From the NCBI GenBank assembly GCA_016710365.1, contig JADJVW010000021.1, positions 46,707 to 110,706 on the forward strand: a stretch of DNA of 64,000 bases, read 5' to 3'. How positions within the stretch are numbered: the first letter of the stretch is position 1; each line of letters begins with the position of its first letter. A model generated the notes under the pieces. The model was given only the letters and a program-made list of their open reading frames with translations, was not told where the DNA came from and did not search any database. Source of the DNA: Candidatus Caldilinea saccharophila (GTDB lineage: Bacteria > Chloroflexota > Anaerolineae > Caldilineales > Caldilineaceae). The translations under genes were made by a program, and so were the position numbers. Below are positions 1 to 10,352 of this stretch, piece by piece.

Positions 1-769
<769 letters not shown>

Positions 770-851
770 TGTTAATTCCTCCGCAGCGTATCAAAATTAA
801 AAAGTGAGTATCTATGCATCTTACTTGATCATTTCCGTTTTGCCGACAATA

Positions 852-944
852 GGCCACGGATGATACGGCTTAGGCGGATGCTCACGGATTTCATCCGCAG
901 ATCATCTGTTTTGTCCGTCTAATCCGCTTAATCCGCGATCTATG
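852..944. repeat. Intergenic repeat family R1 (GCGGAT type), copy a
   Basis: Repeated GCGGAT/ATCCGC words in both orientations: CACGGATGATACGG near the left and CCGTCTAATCCGCTTAATCC on the right. This is an imperfect inverted repeat between ilvD and the next gene. Similar elements lie at about 8803, 10208, 12435 (variant), 26468, 32628 and 48363. Confidence 0.6.
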
Positions 945-984
945 GGAAACCGGGCTAAACGGTTACGAGTATTTTATAAGCCGT

Positions 985-1023
985 TCTCTGCGTTTTCTCT
1001 GCCTCTCCGCGCCTTCGCGTCAA
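985..1023. repeat. Intergenic repeat family R2 (CTCTGCG type), copy a
   Basis: Run of CTCTGCG / CCTCTCCGCGCCTTCGCGTC words touching the 3' end of the downstream minus-strand gene. The same vocabulary recurs at 2460-2512, 15184-15236 and 29090-29355, sometimes as the complementary orientation. Confidence 0.5.
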
Positions 1024-2333
1024 AGTGGCAGGCGGAACAGTTCGTCGATCTGCACCAGCCGCCCGGTGCGCATGGCTTCGTTGGCGGCGATGCCGACCAG
1101 CACGGACGCGGCGCCGTCGATGTGCGAGGCCGCGCGGCCAAAGGGATCGGGCGGTGGGTCGGGCAGGAAGATCTGCGCCAGCATGACGGGGTCGGCGCCG
1201 CCGTGCCCGCCGTCGCCCGCCGGCACATCGACCTCATAGGGCTGGCCGAACATCGGGAAGACGCGAATCCGCGCCTGCTTGAAGGGACCTTTGCTCGCGG
1301 CGGCGTCCTTCGCCTCACCCTCGCCGAGCAGGTGCGTGATGCTTTCTTCGATGTCCATCTCAACGCGCCCCTTGTCGCCGGTGATGGCGACGCGCAGCCC
1401 TTCCCACGGCGACTAGGCCACCAGGCAGTAGGAGAGCAGCGCGCCGTTGGCGTAGCGCGCGGTGACGGTCATCGTGTCTTCGATGGTGATCGGCTCGCCA
1501 AAGACATTTCGGTCGCGCAGATAGCCGGTCTCCGCCTCAGCGTCCAAATAAAGCCCCTTGAGCGCGTCCTGGCTGGTGAGCGAGAGGGCAAAGGGATCCT
1601 GGGCCGCGGCCGGCTCGTTGGTGTAACGGTGATAAGCGTACTCCTCGCCGCGCGCCGCGGCGTTCTCCTTGCCGTAAAAACTCAACGACCCCAGCGCAAA
1701 GACGCTGCGCGGGTAGCTGCCAATCCACCAGTTGACGAGGTCGAAGTGATGCGTGGCCTTATGCACCAGCAGCCCGCCGCTGTTCGCCTTCTCACGATGC
1801 CAGCGACGGAAGTAATCAGCGCCGTGGCTGGTATCGAGCAGCCAGGAGAAGTCCACCAGCAGCGGCCGGCCCACGACGCCGGCCATGATCAACTCGCGCA
1901 GGCGCGTGTAGGCCGGCGCATAACGGTAGTTGAAGGTCACGCGCAGGCTGCGCCCTGTGGCGTCGATGGCGGCAAAGATTGCACGCAGCTTGGCCAGATC
2001 CGTGGTCATCGGCTTCTCGGTGATGACGTCACAGCCCAGCGTCATGGCGCGCGTGATGTAGTCGTGATGCGTGCTGTCCATCGTGGCGACAATTACGGTG
2101 TCGGGGCGCGTCTCCTGGATCATGCGCTCGAACGCGTCGGCTGGATAGGTTGGCAGCGGCGCCAGGTCGAGTCGTGCCGCCAATTGGGTGTTGTACCAGG
2201 CCATGCGCGTCTGGCTGAGATCGCACAGCGCGACCAGTTCCCCCACCGCGGCGTACGTGGTGGTGAGCGCCTCGATATACAATCCGGCGCGGCCACCGGT
2301 TCCGACAATGGCGTAGCGTTTACGTTGGTTCAT
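1020..2333 (-). pseudogene. Gfo/Idh/MocA-family oxidoreductase with in-frame amber codon
   Basis: NAD(P)-dependent sugar or inositol dehydrogenase-like protein of about 437 codons from the ATG at 2333. The N-terminal Rossmann fold is clear (YAIVGTGGRAGLYIEAL), followed by the family motif TEKPMTTDLAKL near residue 105 and the C-terminal alpha/beta domain. Codon 307 is TAG (complement 1413-1415); the reading frame continues unchanged after it as SPWEGLRVAITGDKGRVEMD to a stop at 1020, exactly what the family shows in this place. So the break is a base substitution, not a shift. It may be a real null mutation or a sequence error. Substrate is unknown; sugar-related neighbours suggest carbohydrate metabolism. 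Recoding as pyrrolysine is not supported. Confidence 0.8.
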
Positions 2334-2354
2334 AACGACCCTATAGAATTCGGT

Positions 2355-2383
2355 TTGACGAAGTTGCAGACAAAACGCATACT
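2355..2383 (+). promoter_or_regulatory. Possible sigma-70 promoter upstream of PLP decarboxylase
   Basis: TTGACG (2355-2360), 17-bp spacer, CATACT (2378-2383). It points towards the decarboxylase, about 200 bases upstream. The -10 box is a moderate match, and a repeat lies between it and the gene. Confidence 0.3.
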
Positions 2384-2459
2384 ACCTGCCGATCAAGCTT
2401 TTTGCAACAGCGTCGACGAGCGGGACACGTTACCTTCGGGCTGACTAACTTGGAATCGC

Positions 2460-2512
2460 TTTGACGCGGAGTCGCAGAGATACAGAGGTTCGCAGAGAAA
2501 AGCGGTTTTCAT
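2460..2512. repeat. Intergenic repeat R2, copy b
   Basis: GACGCGGAGTCGCAGAGATA followed by CAGAGGTTCGCAGAGAAA, the complement-orientation form of the R2 family seen at 985 and 15184. Confidence 0.55.
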
Positions 2513-2589
2513 TGCTGTTCGTATGACGGGCGCAAAGCGCCAGTGCAACCCGCAGCGACATGGACGCCGGTATGTAGCGCATTCACCTA

Positions 2590-3981
2590 ATGAACAATCA
2601 ACTCACGCAAGATGCACAAGATTTACCGCGGCTGCTGGCGCTGACCTTGCACGCGGCGAGCGACTATCTGGCCACGATCGACGCGCGGCCCGCGGCGACG
2701 GACTTTGTGGCAAAGGCGCCGTTACCGCTGCCCGAGGCTGGGACAGGCGCCGCGGCCACGCTGAAGCTGTTTCTCGCACGCTACGGCGCGTCTATGCCGG
2801 CCAGCAACGGCCCGCGCTTCTGGGGCTTTGTCACCGGCGGCGCGACGCCCGCCGCGTTGATGGGCGACTGGTTGACGAGCACCTACGACCTCAACCTGAG
2901 CAGCGCGGCCAATTCGACCGCTCCCAACATTGAACTGGAAGCGATTCACCTGCTGCGTGAACTCTTTGGTCTACCCGATACATTCAGCGGAACATTTGTC
3001 ACCGGCGCCACGATGGCGAATGTCGTCGGGCTGGCGCTAGGCAGAGAGTGGATGGGCCGCCAGCAAGGCGTGAGCATTGCCGAAGCCGGGCTGAGCGCTG
3101 TTCCGCCGATCGCCGTGGTCGGTGGCGAGGCGCATAGCAGCATCCACAAGGCGCTGGCGATGCTCGGCCTGGGTCGCGCCAGCTATCGCCGCGCGGCGAC
3201 GCTACCGGGCGACCGTGAGGCCGTCGATCTCGCCGATCTGCGCGGCCGGCTCGACGAACTGGCCGGCGCACCCTGCATCGTCGTCGCCAACGCGGGCACG
3301 GTCAACACCGTCGACTTCGACGATTTACAGGCGATCGCAGCGCTCAAGACGACCTATCCTTTCTGGCTGCACATCGATGCGGCCTTCGGCGCTTTTGCCG
3401 CGTGTGCGCCGGCCTACTGTCATCTTGTCGCCGGCATGGAGCAGGCCGACAGCCTGACCATCGACGCGCATAAATGGCTCAACGCGCCCTACGACGCCGC
3501 CATGATCTTCGCGCGCCACCGTGAGTTGCAACACGCGGTTTTTCAGAACAACGCCGCCTACCTCGGCGAACTCCGCGAACCGATTGACTTTGTGCACCTG
3601 GGGCCAGAGAACTCGCGACGGTTGCGCGCTCTGCCGGTGTGGTTCACGTTGTTGGCCTACGGGCGCGATGGCTATCAAGCGATCGTCGAAGCGAATTGTG
3701 CGCAGGCACAGCGATTCGCCGCCCACCTCGCCACCTCTGCGGACTTTGTCGTGCTAGCGCCGGTGCGAATGAATGTCGTCTGCTTCACACTCGCCGGCCA
3801 GCCGGACGCGGCGTCGGTTGCCGCCTTCCTGGCGCGGCTGCGCGACGACGGGCGTATCTTCCTGACGCCAACGGTTTTGCATGGCGTCCCCGCCATGCGT
3901 GCGGCGTTCAGCAACTGGCGTACAACCGAAGCCGATCTGGAGATCGCATGGGCAGCGCTGCAAGCCTCTCTCACAGCATGA
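2590..3981 (+). CDS. Group II pyridoxal-phosphate-dependent decarboxylase
   Basis: 463-aa protein of the aromatic-L-amino-acid/glutamate/tyrosine decarboxylase superfamily (fold type I PLP enzymes). Seen: an N-terminal segment with PRFWGFVTGGATPAALMGDW, GTFVTGATMANVVGLALGRE (cofactor phosphate region), HIDAAFGAFAA with the Asp that binds the pyridine nitrogen, and SLTIDAHKWLNAPYDAAMIF, whose Lys in HKW is the Schiff-base lysine. Length is normal for the family. The true substrate cannot be read from sequence; loss of the C-terminal aromatic-specific motifs cannot be judged. It stands alone in the + direction between a minus-strand oxidoreductase and the sugar transporter operon. No Shine-Dalgarno sequence is obvious before the ATG at 2590. 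Confidence 0.88.
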   Translation: MNNQLTQDAQDLPRLLALTLHAASDYLATIDARPAATDFVAKAPLPLPEAGTGAAATLKLFLARYGASMPASNGPRFWGFVTGGATPAALMGDWLTSTYDLNLSSAANSTAPNIELEAIHLLRELFGLPDTFSGTFVTGATMANVVGLALGREWMGRQQGVSIAEAGLSAVPPIAVVGGEAHSSIHKALAMLGLGRASYRRAATLPGDREAVDLADLRGRLDELAGAPCIVVANAGTVNTVDFDDLQAIAALKTTYPFWLHIDAAFGAFAACAPAYCHLVAGMEQADSLTIDAHKWLNAPYDAAMIFARHRELQHAVFQNNAAYLGELREPIDFVHLGPENSRRLRALPVWFTLLAYGRDGYQAIVEANCAQAQRFAAHLATSADFVVLAPVRMNVVCFTLAGQPDAASVAAFLARLRDDGRIFLTPTVLHGVPAMRAAFSNWRTTEADLEIAWAALQASLTA

Positions 3982-4029
3982 AGCGCTCCGCCTCTGGCGA
4001 AGCTCCACAAAAAAAACGAAAAATACTGC

Positions 4030-4085
4030 TTGACAAAACTGGAAGCGAAGTGTATTCTATCATCCATATGGTACGGGTACCATAT
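4030..4085 (+). promoter_or_regulatory. Sigma-70 promoter with 20-bp palindromic operator
   Basis: TTGACA (4030-4035), 17-bp spacer, TATTCT (4053-4058). At the expected transcription start lies ATATGGTACGGGTACCATAT (4066-4085), two perfect 9-bp arms around GG. A repressor bound there would block initiation. This suggests a LacI- or GntR-type regulator, not encoded in the window. It drives the sugar ABC transporter operon after a leader of about 235 bases. Confidence 0.8.
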
Positions 4086-4191
4086 TAAGAGAAATCAAGC
4101 CTCCTTATTTGACGCTCATTGAAATCAATCCAATAATCTGTAGGTCATAGTGCACCCCCAGTATGGCGTCCAAAGCAATGAATGTGGTATT

Positions 4192-4212
4192 CGCTGCGGC
4201 TGCGCCGCAGCG
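4192..4212 (+). other. Hairpin in 5' leader of sugar transporter operon
   Basis: CGCTGCGGC (4192-4200), loop TGC, GCCGCAGCG (4204-4212): a perfect 9-bp stem in the untranslated leader, about 90 bases before the start codon. No U-run follows, so it is not a terminator; it may stabilise the mRNA. Confidence 0.4.
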
Positions 4213-4300
4213 AGTTCAGCCGTAACAACTCGAAGGCAACTGTTGATCGGTGTTGCCGCTTTGTTTTGTGAACCAACCACCACTAATCCAAGGAGACACT

Positions 4301-5659
4301 ATGCAATCAAATCAACTATCTCGGCGAAGATTTCTGCAATTGGCAGGAACCAGTGCGGCCAGCGTCGTGCTGTTGGCGGCTTGCCAGGCGCCGGCTGCTG
4401 CGCCCGGTGCAGCCGGTGGCGGCGAAGCGGCCGCACCGGGTCAGGCGCCAGTCACACTGACTTTTGGTCATACCTGGGAAGCTGCCTTTCAGGCCCATCA
4501 GGCCGAATGGGACGCGAAGTTCCTCGAGAATCACCCCAACGTAAAAATCGAGATCACCTACAACACATGGGCTGATCACAACCAGATTGTCCCCACCTGG
4601 GCCGCGGCCAATACGTTGCCGGACATCATCTACACGCACGGCCGCTACGCCTTCCCGTGGAACTTCGAGGGCATCATGGCCCCCACCACGGACTTCATCG
4701 ATGCGGATCCCGAATTTGACATCAAGGGCATCTGGGAAGAGGCGCTCCGCCTTTACCAACTCGACGGCAAGCAATACTCGATCCCGTATGATCATGGCCC
4801 CATGATTCTCGGCTACAACAAAGATCTGTTCGACGCTGCCGGCGTTGCCTATCCAGATGAGAGCTGGACCTGGGACACCTTCCTGGAGGCAGCCCTCAAG
4901 ATGACCCAAGAAAACCAGTGGGGCTACGGCGGTTACTACAATACCGTGGTCGGCCTTGGCAATGAACTGGGTATTTCTCTGGTCGGGCCATGGGGCGGCG
5001 AGGTGCTGGACGAGACCGAGACCAAGATTCTGTTGGATTCCGCCGAGAGCACAGCCGCACTCAACTGGTGGAACGATTTGATCCAGGTGCACAAGGCGGC
5101 GCCAACCCCGGCCATGGCCCAGGCAATCCCGGCTGGCCCGTGGGTTTCGGGGCAGGCGGCCATGTTCGCCCTGGCCTCGTGGGGCACCCCCACCTTGATC
5201 CAGAACGCCAGCTTTAATTGGGACGTGGCGCCGTGGCCCAAAGGGCCGGAGGGGGCGAAGACTGGCTCCTTTGGCAGTGGCTTTGGCATCACGCGCGACT
5301 CCAAGAATCCCGAGGCGGCCTGGCAGTATCTGAGCGAATACCTCTCCAAGGAAGGTATGGAGTTTATGTGGGGCGCTTCGGGCCGCGGCAGCCCAGCGCG
5401 CGAGGCAGCGTATGAAAGCTGGATGAACTCCGAAGGCGCGCCCGAACACGCGTCGTATTACCTGGATGCGCTGAAGAACTATGCGGTCACCGGTCGCCCC
5501 TACCAGACCCTGGCCGGTGGCGAGATCCTGGATATCTTCAATCGCAACACTCAGTTGGTCGAAGCCGGCGAATTGAGCGTAGAAGACGCAATTGCCGGCA
5601 TTATCGCCGATGGGACGCCGGTGCTGGAGGCTGCGGCAGCCAAACAGGCCGCCAAGTAA
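4301..5659 (+). CDS. Sugar ABC transporter substrate-binding lipoprotein
   Basis: 452-aa extracellular solute-binding protein, family 1 (cluster CUT1 type). Start ATG 4301 follows AAGGAGACACT. The N-terminus is SRRRFLQLAGTS, a twin-arginine-like signal, then a hydrophobic stretch ending in the lipobox LLAAC, so the mature protein would be a lipid-anchored binding protein starting at Cys near residue 30. An Ala/Gly/Pro-rich linker follows, then the binding domain (VTLTFGHTWEAAF ... PDIIYTHGRYAFPW). First gene of an operon with two permeases. No ATPase gene is nearby; a shared MsmX/MalK-like ATPase elsewhere is likely, as is common for CUT1 systems. Substrate is inferred to be a fucosylated sugar from the downstream fucosidases. 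Confidence 0.92.
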   Translation: MQSNQLSRRRFLQLAGTSAASVVLLAACQAPAAAPGAAGGGEAAAPGQAPVTLTFGHTWEAAFQAHQAEWDAKFLENHPNVKIEITYNTWADHNQIVPTWAAANTLPDIIYTHGRYAFPWNFEGIMAPTTDFIDADPEFDIKGIWEEALRLYQLDGKQYSIPYDHGPMILGYNKDLFDAAGVAYPDESWTWDTFLEAALKMTQENQWGYGGYYNTVVGLGNELGISLVGPWGGEVLDETETKILLDSAESTAALNWWNDLIQVHKAAPTPAMAQAIPAGPWVSGQAAMFALASWGTPTLIQNASFNWDVAPWPKGPEGAKTGSFGSGFGITRDSKNPEAAWQYLSEYLSKEGMEFMWGASGRGSPAREAAYESWMNSEGAPEHASYYLDALKNYAVTGRPYQTLAGGEILDIFNRNTQLVEAGELSVEDAIAGIIADGTPVLEAAAAKQAAK

Positions 5660-5711
5660 CCTGGACACCGCTACAGACAATCGGTAGAGACAACTCTTGA
5701 AGCAATGTGGA

Positions 5712-5743
5712 GACGCAGGGATCGACTGGTTGGTCCCTGCGTC
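5712..5743 (+). terminator. Hairpin between binding-protein and permease genes
   Basis: GACGCAGGGA (5712-5721) and TCCCTGCGTC (5734-5743) form a perfect 10-bp stem followed by TTTAT. The short U-run suggests partial termination or mRNA stabilisation, giving more binding protein than permease. Confidence 0.65.
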
Positions 5744-5784
5744 TTTATGACAATGCTATATTGTAACGGAAGGACGTCCTGCCC

Positions 5785-6707
5785 ATGCTGACCATCCTAT
5801 CACGCGTACAACGCAAGCCCTTCAGCTTACGCCAACGCGAGGAGATAGACTTCTATCTCTTCATCGGGCTGTGGCTGGTAGGCTTTGTTCTGTTCACGGG
5901 CGGGCCGATCCTGGCCTCATTTTGGTTCAGTTTCACCGACTGGACCGGCATGACGTCAGGCCAATTTGTGGGTCTGCAAAATTATCAAACGCTGATCTTC
6001 GAAGACAAACTTTTCTGGACCGCCGTCTACAATACGTTCTACTATTCATTTGGCGCCGTCACTCTGGGCACCGCCGCAGGGCGCTGTTTGTAGCATTGCT
6101 GCTCAATCAAAATCTGCCCGGCACCACCTTCCTGCGCGTCATCTATTACATGCCTTCCATCGCCAGTGGCGTCGCTGTTTCGATCTTGTGGATTTGGCTC
6201 TTCAATCCTCAGTCTGGGCTGGTAAACTATCTGCTGTCGCTCGTCGGCATCCAAGGGCCGCTTTGGTTGGCAAGCCCGCAATGGGCGCTGCCGGCGTTGA
6301 TCGTCAAGAGCCTCTGGGCAATCGGCGCGAACATGATCATCTTGCTCGCCGGGCTGCAGGCAGTGCCAACCAGCCTCTACGATGCAGCTAAGATCGATGG
6401 CGCCAATCAAGTCAGCGAATTTCGCCACGTGACGCTGCCTATGCTGTCGCCGGTGCTCTTTTATGTGCTCGTGATTTCTACTATCGCCTCATTCCAGATT
6501 CTCACCGACGTGCTCGTGATGACGCAGGGCGGACCTGGCACAGCCACCTTTGTCTTTGTCTACTTTATCTATCAGGCCGCGTTCCAGTACTTGAAGATGG
6601 GGTATGCGTCGGCGCTTGCCTGGATCTTGTTTATGATTATCCTGGGGCTGACCTTGCTACAGCTATGGGGCAGCAAAAAATGGGTCTATTATGAAGAAGA
6701 GAGCTAG
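5785..6707 (+). CDS. Sugar ABC transporter permease 1 (one frameshift)
   Basis: Inner-membrane permease of the MalF/UgpA type. Frame 1 from ATG 5785 gives an N-terminal cytoplasmic segment, a first membrane helix (FLFIGLWLVGFVLFTGGPIL-like) and the periplasmic region FTDWTGM; it hits TAG at 6091. The rest (ALFVALLLNQNLPGTTFLR to WVYYEEES) continues in another frame to 6707. Restoring one G in the GGG at 6079-6081 joins the two as GTAAGALFVALLLN, the normal family sequence. The EAA loop is DAAKIDGANQVSEFRHVTLP. About 307 aa when joined, the usual length. A sequencing deletion is likelier than real loss because the rest is intact. Confidence 0.88.
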
Positions 6708-6756
6708 TCATGCAACATTGCGCCGATAGGCCTCATCCACAGAAGGAGCATGCACG

Positions 6757-7674
6757 ATGAGCCATGCAGCCGAAGACCCACTGGCGACCACCCTTTCTGC
6801 TTCGTCACGCAAAGTGACTACCGCCCCTTGGTATCAGCGCCACACCTCGCGCCAGGTGCTCCATGCGCTGCTGGTCTATGGGCTTGTGCTCCCAGGAGCC
6901 GTGCTCTTTACGATCCCGCTGCTGTGGATGCTATCGACAGCGCTCAAAGAACCGAAACAGATCTTTATCTTCCCGCCCGAGTGGATTCCCAACCCCGCGC
7001 ACTGGGAAAATTTCTGGATTGGCTGGAATGATTTTCTGCCCTTTAACCGCTTCCTTTTCAATTCGCTGGTCATCACCGGCAACAATATCATCGGCAACGT
7101 GGTGTCGTGTTGTCTGGCAGCATTTGCCTTTGCCCGGCTACGGCGCGGCAAGAACTTCTTCTTCATCCTGGTGTTGGGCACGATGTTGCTGCCCACCGAG
7201 GTGACGATCATCCCTCAATATGTGCTCTTTTCCAAGATTGGCTGGACCAACACCTGGCTGCCGCTGACCGTGCCCGCCTGGTTTGGCTACGCCTTCTTCA
7301 TTTTTCTGCTGCGCCAGTTCTTTATGGGCATCCCGCGCGAGTTGGATGAGGCGGCGCGCCTCGATGGCGCAAACTCCTGGCGCATTCTATGGAACATCGT
7401 GATCCCCCTTTCAAAACCCGTCCTGGCGACGGTGGTCATCTTTGGCTTCATCGGTAACTGGAACAACTTCCTGCAGCCGCTCATCTACATTCGTTCTACG
7501 GATATGCAGGTGCTGGCTGTCGGGCTGAACATGTTTCGCGGCGCCTTTGGCAACACCAACTATAACTACATGATGGCAGTCGCCCTGCTCGTCCTGCTGC
7601 CGGTTCTGATCGTATTCTTTTTTGGCCAACGCCTCTTTGTGCGTGGCATCGCGCTCACAGGCATAAAGGGCTAA
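6757..7674 (+). CDS. Sugar ABC transporter permease 2
   Basis: 305-aa MalG/UgpE-type permease, intact. About six hydrophobic segments are visible, starting with HALLVYGLVLPGAVLFTIPL. The EAA motif that docks the ATPase reads ELDEAARLDGANSWRILWNI, and the protein ends in the typical FVRGIALTGIKG. It partners permease 1 in a heterodimeric pore. It begins 49 bases after permease 1, with AAGGAGCATGCACG before ATG 6757. Part of the same operon as the binding protein and probably the UroD-like gene that follows 21 bases later. Confidence 0.93.
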   Translation: MSHAAEDPLATTLSASSRKVTTAPWYQRHTSRQVLHALLVYGLVLPGAVLFTIPLLWMLSTALKEPKQIFIFPPEWIPNPAHWENFWIGWNDFLPFNRFLFNSLVITGNNIIGNVVSCCLAAFAFARLRRGKNFFFILVLGTMLLPTEVTIIPQYVLFSKIGWTNTWLPLTVPAWFGYAFFIFLLRQFFMGIPRELDEAARLDGANSWRILWNIVIPLSKPVLATVVIFGFIGNWNNFLQPLIYIRSTDMQVLAVGLNMFRGAFGNTNYNYMMAVALLVLLPVLIVFFFGQRLFVRGIALTGIKG

Positions 7675-7695
7675 CGCTCTACTTTGGAAGCACCC

Positions 7696-8777
7696 ATGAA
7701 CACAACACAAAACCAAGCTACGCTCGACCTGGCGCCGAGCGCAGCCATCGCGCTGGACAACATCTGGCTGCGACCCACAAGCCGGTGGGGTCACACCGAA
7801 TACAGCTTTGAATATCACAAAGAGTACCTGGCGCGCCATACCGGGCTGTCTGACGACGCCCGGACCGGCTGCGCCAGGGCATGGACCGGTTCACCTTCGA
7901 CTTTATCTGGCACACGCACGATGGGCTGATCGACTGGGCCAAGGCAGGACGCACGACTGACATGGGCCATGCCTCCTACGCCATCGACGCCAGCGACTTG
8001 CGCCGGCCCAAGCAGTGCCCCTTCACCACCGAGGAAGAGGTATGGGCGTTCGACGCGGTCGCAGAGTACGGTCTGCCGGATTTTGACGCGCAGGTGCGCG
8101 CGTACGAGTCCATCCTCCAGGCGGCGCGCGCCACGTTCCCGCACCAACTCACCACCGGCGGCTACTACAAAACGATCGTGTCCGGCGCCATCGACGCCTT
8201 CGGGTGGGACATGCTGCTGTTGGCCGCCGCGGACAGCGCCAGGATGGAAACGGTCTTCGACAGCTTTTTCCGCCGCACACTCTTTCACATGCAGGCCTGG
8301 GCGCAGACGAGCGCCGAGGTCGTCATCCAGCACGACGATTTTGTCTGGACGCGCGGCCCGTTCATGCGCCCGGAGATCTATCGCAGCGTCATCATCCCGC
8401 GCTATGCCGAGTTGTGGAAACCGATCCACGCGGCCGGCAAGAAGGTGCTCTTCTGCTCCGATGGCAACTTTATGCAGTTCGCTGCCGATATCGTGGCCGC
8501 GGGCGCTGACGGGCTGATCTTCGAGCCGTGCAACGACTTTGGCTTTATGGTCGAGAACTTTGGCCAGACGACCTGCCTGGTGGGCAGTTTTGTCGACTGC
8601 CGCGATCTCGCCGCGGAGCGATGGGAGAAGGTGCAGGCCGACATCGACAAAACCCTCGCTGAACTTGAGCGTTGCAAAGGTGCACTCGTCGCAGTCGGCA
8701 ACCACATGCCGCCCGACATTCCGGGGCCAATGGTCGATCGCTATTTTGACTATCTACTGCCGCGACTGCAAAGGTAA
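7696..8777 (+). CDS. Uroporphyrinogen decarboxylase-like (URO-D) protein (one frameshift)
   Basis: About 360 aa when joined. The N-terminal part from ATG 7696 (ALDNIWLRPTSRWGHTEYSF) and the remainder (RLRQGMDRFTFDFIWHTHDG to the stop at 8777) are in different frames. Adding one G at 7862-7863 gives ARDRLRQGMDRF and restores a single frame. The C-terminal two thirds match the URO-D superfamily TIM barrel that also holds corrinoid methyltransferases (VIQHDDFVWTRGPFMRPE; LFCSDGNFMQFAADIVAAG; ADGLIFEPCNDFG). In sugar operons of this kind such proteins are not haem enzymes; their role is unknown. It follows permease 2 by 21 bases, so it is probably co-transcribed. Confidence 0.8.
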
Positions 8778-8802
8778 GGCCCAGCTAAAACCCATCGACC
8801 AC

Positions 8803-8884
8803 GGATTCGACAGATTTGACGGATAGACACGGATAAAAAATCTGTGAAAATCCGTCTAATCCGGTAAATCCGTGGTCTATTCTT
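8803..8884. repeat. Intergenic repeat R1, copy b
   Basis: GACCACGGATTCGACAG ... AATCCGGTAAATCCGTGGTC: an imperfect inverted repeat of about 80 bases between the UroD-like gene and the MFS gene. Confidence 0.65.
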
Positions 8885-8935
8885 GCCGTGGCTTGTCCAG
8901 TCACCCACTGCCCAGAAAGCGAACGATCTGCCATT

Positions 8936-10205
8936 ATGGCACGCGCCGCAATCGACCCGACCGCCCCAGCCAATCTGCGCTGGAATTTCACCGTCAACCT
9001 GATCGACATCGCCTTCATCACGCTCGGCATCAGCCTTGTCTCGCGCGACACCGTACTGCCGGTGCTGGTGAGCACCCTGACCGACTCCAACCTAGCGATT
9101 GGGCTGATCGCCGCGCTCTATGGCATGGGCATCTATCTGCCGCAGCTTTTCACCGCCAACTTCACCGAACGGCTGCGCTACAAGAAGCCGTTTGTGATGC
9201 TTGTGGGCAGCATTGGCGAGCGGCTGCCTTATCGCTGATGGGCGTCGCGGTGTGGCTCTTTGCGGTGCAGGCGCCCAGCGTGGCACTGATCCTGGTGCTG
9301 GGCTGCCTGGCGCTGACCGGGTTCCAGCGCGGCGCGCCACGCCCGCCTGGTACGACCTCATCGCCAAGGTGATCCCGGCAGCGCCGCGGGTGTGGTCGGG
9401 GGTAGGCCACGGCATCGGCGCGCTAATGGCGATCTTTGGCGCGTTGCTGGTCGGTCGTATCCTGGACGGCTACGCCTATCCCAACAATTTCGCCCTGCTC
9501 TTTGTGCTGGCCTTTCTCGCCACCTGCATCTCCTTTGTCGGGCTGGCGCTCAACCGCGAGCCGCCCAGCGAAGTCGTCAAGGCGCGCGTCTCCACACGGC
9601 ACTACTTCCGGCAGTTGCCGAGCGTGCTGCGCGCCAACGCCAATTACCGCCGCTTCTTTGTCAGCCGCACCGTCATCTTGATGGGTGCGATGGCGAACGG
9701 CTTTTTTATCATCTACGGACGCGAGCGTTTTGAACTGGACGGCGCCGCCATCGGGCTGCTGACCGCCGTCCTGGTGGCCAGCCAGGCGGTGATGAGTCTG
9801 GCATGGGGCGTCATTGGCGACCGCGCCGGGCACAAGATCGTGCTGACGGGCGCCGCCTTTGCGCTGGCGCTGGCCGCGCTCAACACGCTGCTGGCGCCGA
9901 GCCAGGGCTGGCTGATGCTGAGCTTTATTCTGCTGGGCGCGTCGTCTTCGGGCGACGCGGTCTCTGGGCTGAACATCATCCTGGAATTTGCCGCGCCCGA
10001 GGATCGGCCCACGTATATCGGGTTGACCAACACCCTGCTGGCGCCGACGATCATCGTGGCGCCGATCCTCGGCGGCTGGCTGGCCACGGTGGCCGGCTTC
10101 CCGACGTTGCTCGCCATCGCCACGGCGTTCGCCGCCACGGGTGGTGTGCTGCTTGCTGTCTGGGTGCACGAACCGCGGCGGCAGCCGTTGCCGGTAAGAA
10201 CATAA
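8936..10205 (+). CDS. Major facilitator superfamily transporter (two frameshifts)
   Basis: A 12-helix sugar-type carrier of about 420 aa split over three frames. Segment 1 (ATG 8936, MARAAIDPTAPANLRWNF) runs to about 9231; segment 2 (LMGVAVWLFAVQAPSVALIL) to about 9336; segment 3 (TPAWYDLIAKVIPAAPRVWS) to the stop at 10205. Restoring a G near 9231 (LPYALMGVAV) and near 9336 (GAATPAWYDL) gives one continuous protein, so both look like base-calling deletions. The carrier is probably a second uptake or efflux route in the fucoside island. Inverted repeats lie on both sides, so it may be transcribed separately from the ABC operon. Confidence 0.82.
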
Positions 10206-10207
10206 AA

Positions 10208-10306
10208 ATGGAACGCGGATGACGCGGATTGGACGGATTGGCGCGGATAAAAACAGGCTGATCAAATCTGCGTTCATCCGCCTGATCCGCGTCATCCGCG
10301 TTCCAT
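10208..10306. repeat. Intergenic repeat R1, copy c, perfect 22-bp arms
   Basis: Arms at 10208-10229 and 10285-10306 are perfect reverse complements over 22 bases (each built of GCGGATGACGCGGAT units). The longest exact stem of the R1 family in the window; the loop holds another GGACGGATTGGCGCGGAT run. Confidence 0.85.
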
Positions 10307-10352
10307 CAGAATCTTTCAACCAATCCTGTAGCTACTGTGAGGAAAGCGACTC

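Noticed and set aside
1413..1415. Amber codon read as pyrrolysine
   Set aside because: The enzyme family does not use pyrrolysine and no pyl gene is visible.
942..2444. 500-aa open frame on the plus strand
   Set aside because: Opposite strand of the Gfo/Idh gene, which has clear family motifs.
4316..5680. 454-aa open frame on the minus strand
   Set aside because: Antisense to the solute-binding protein; no recognisable features.
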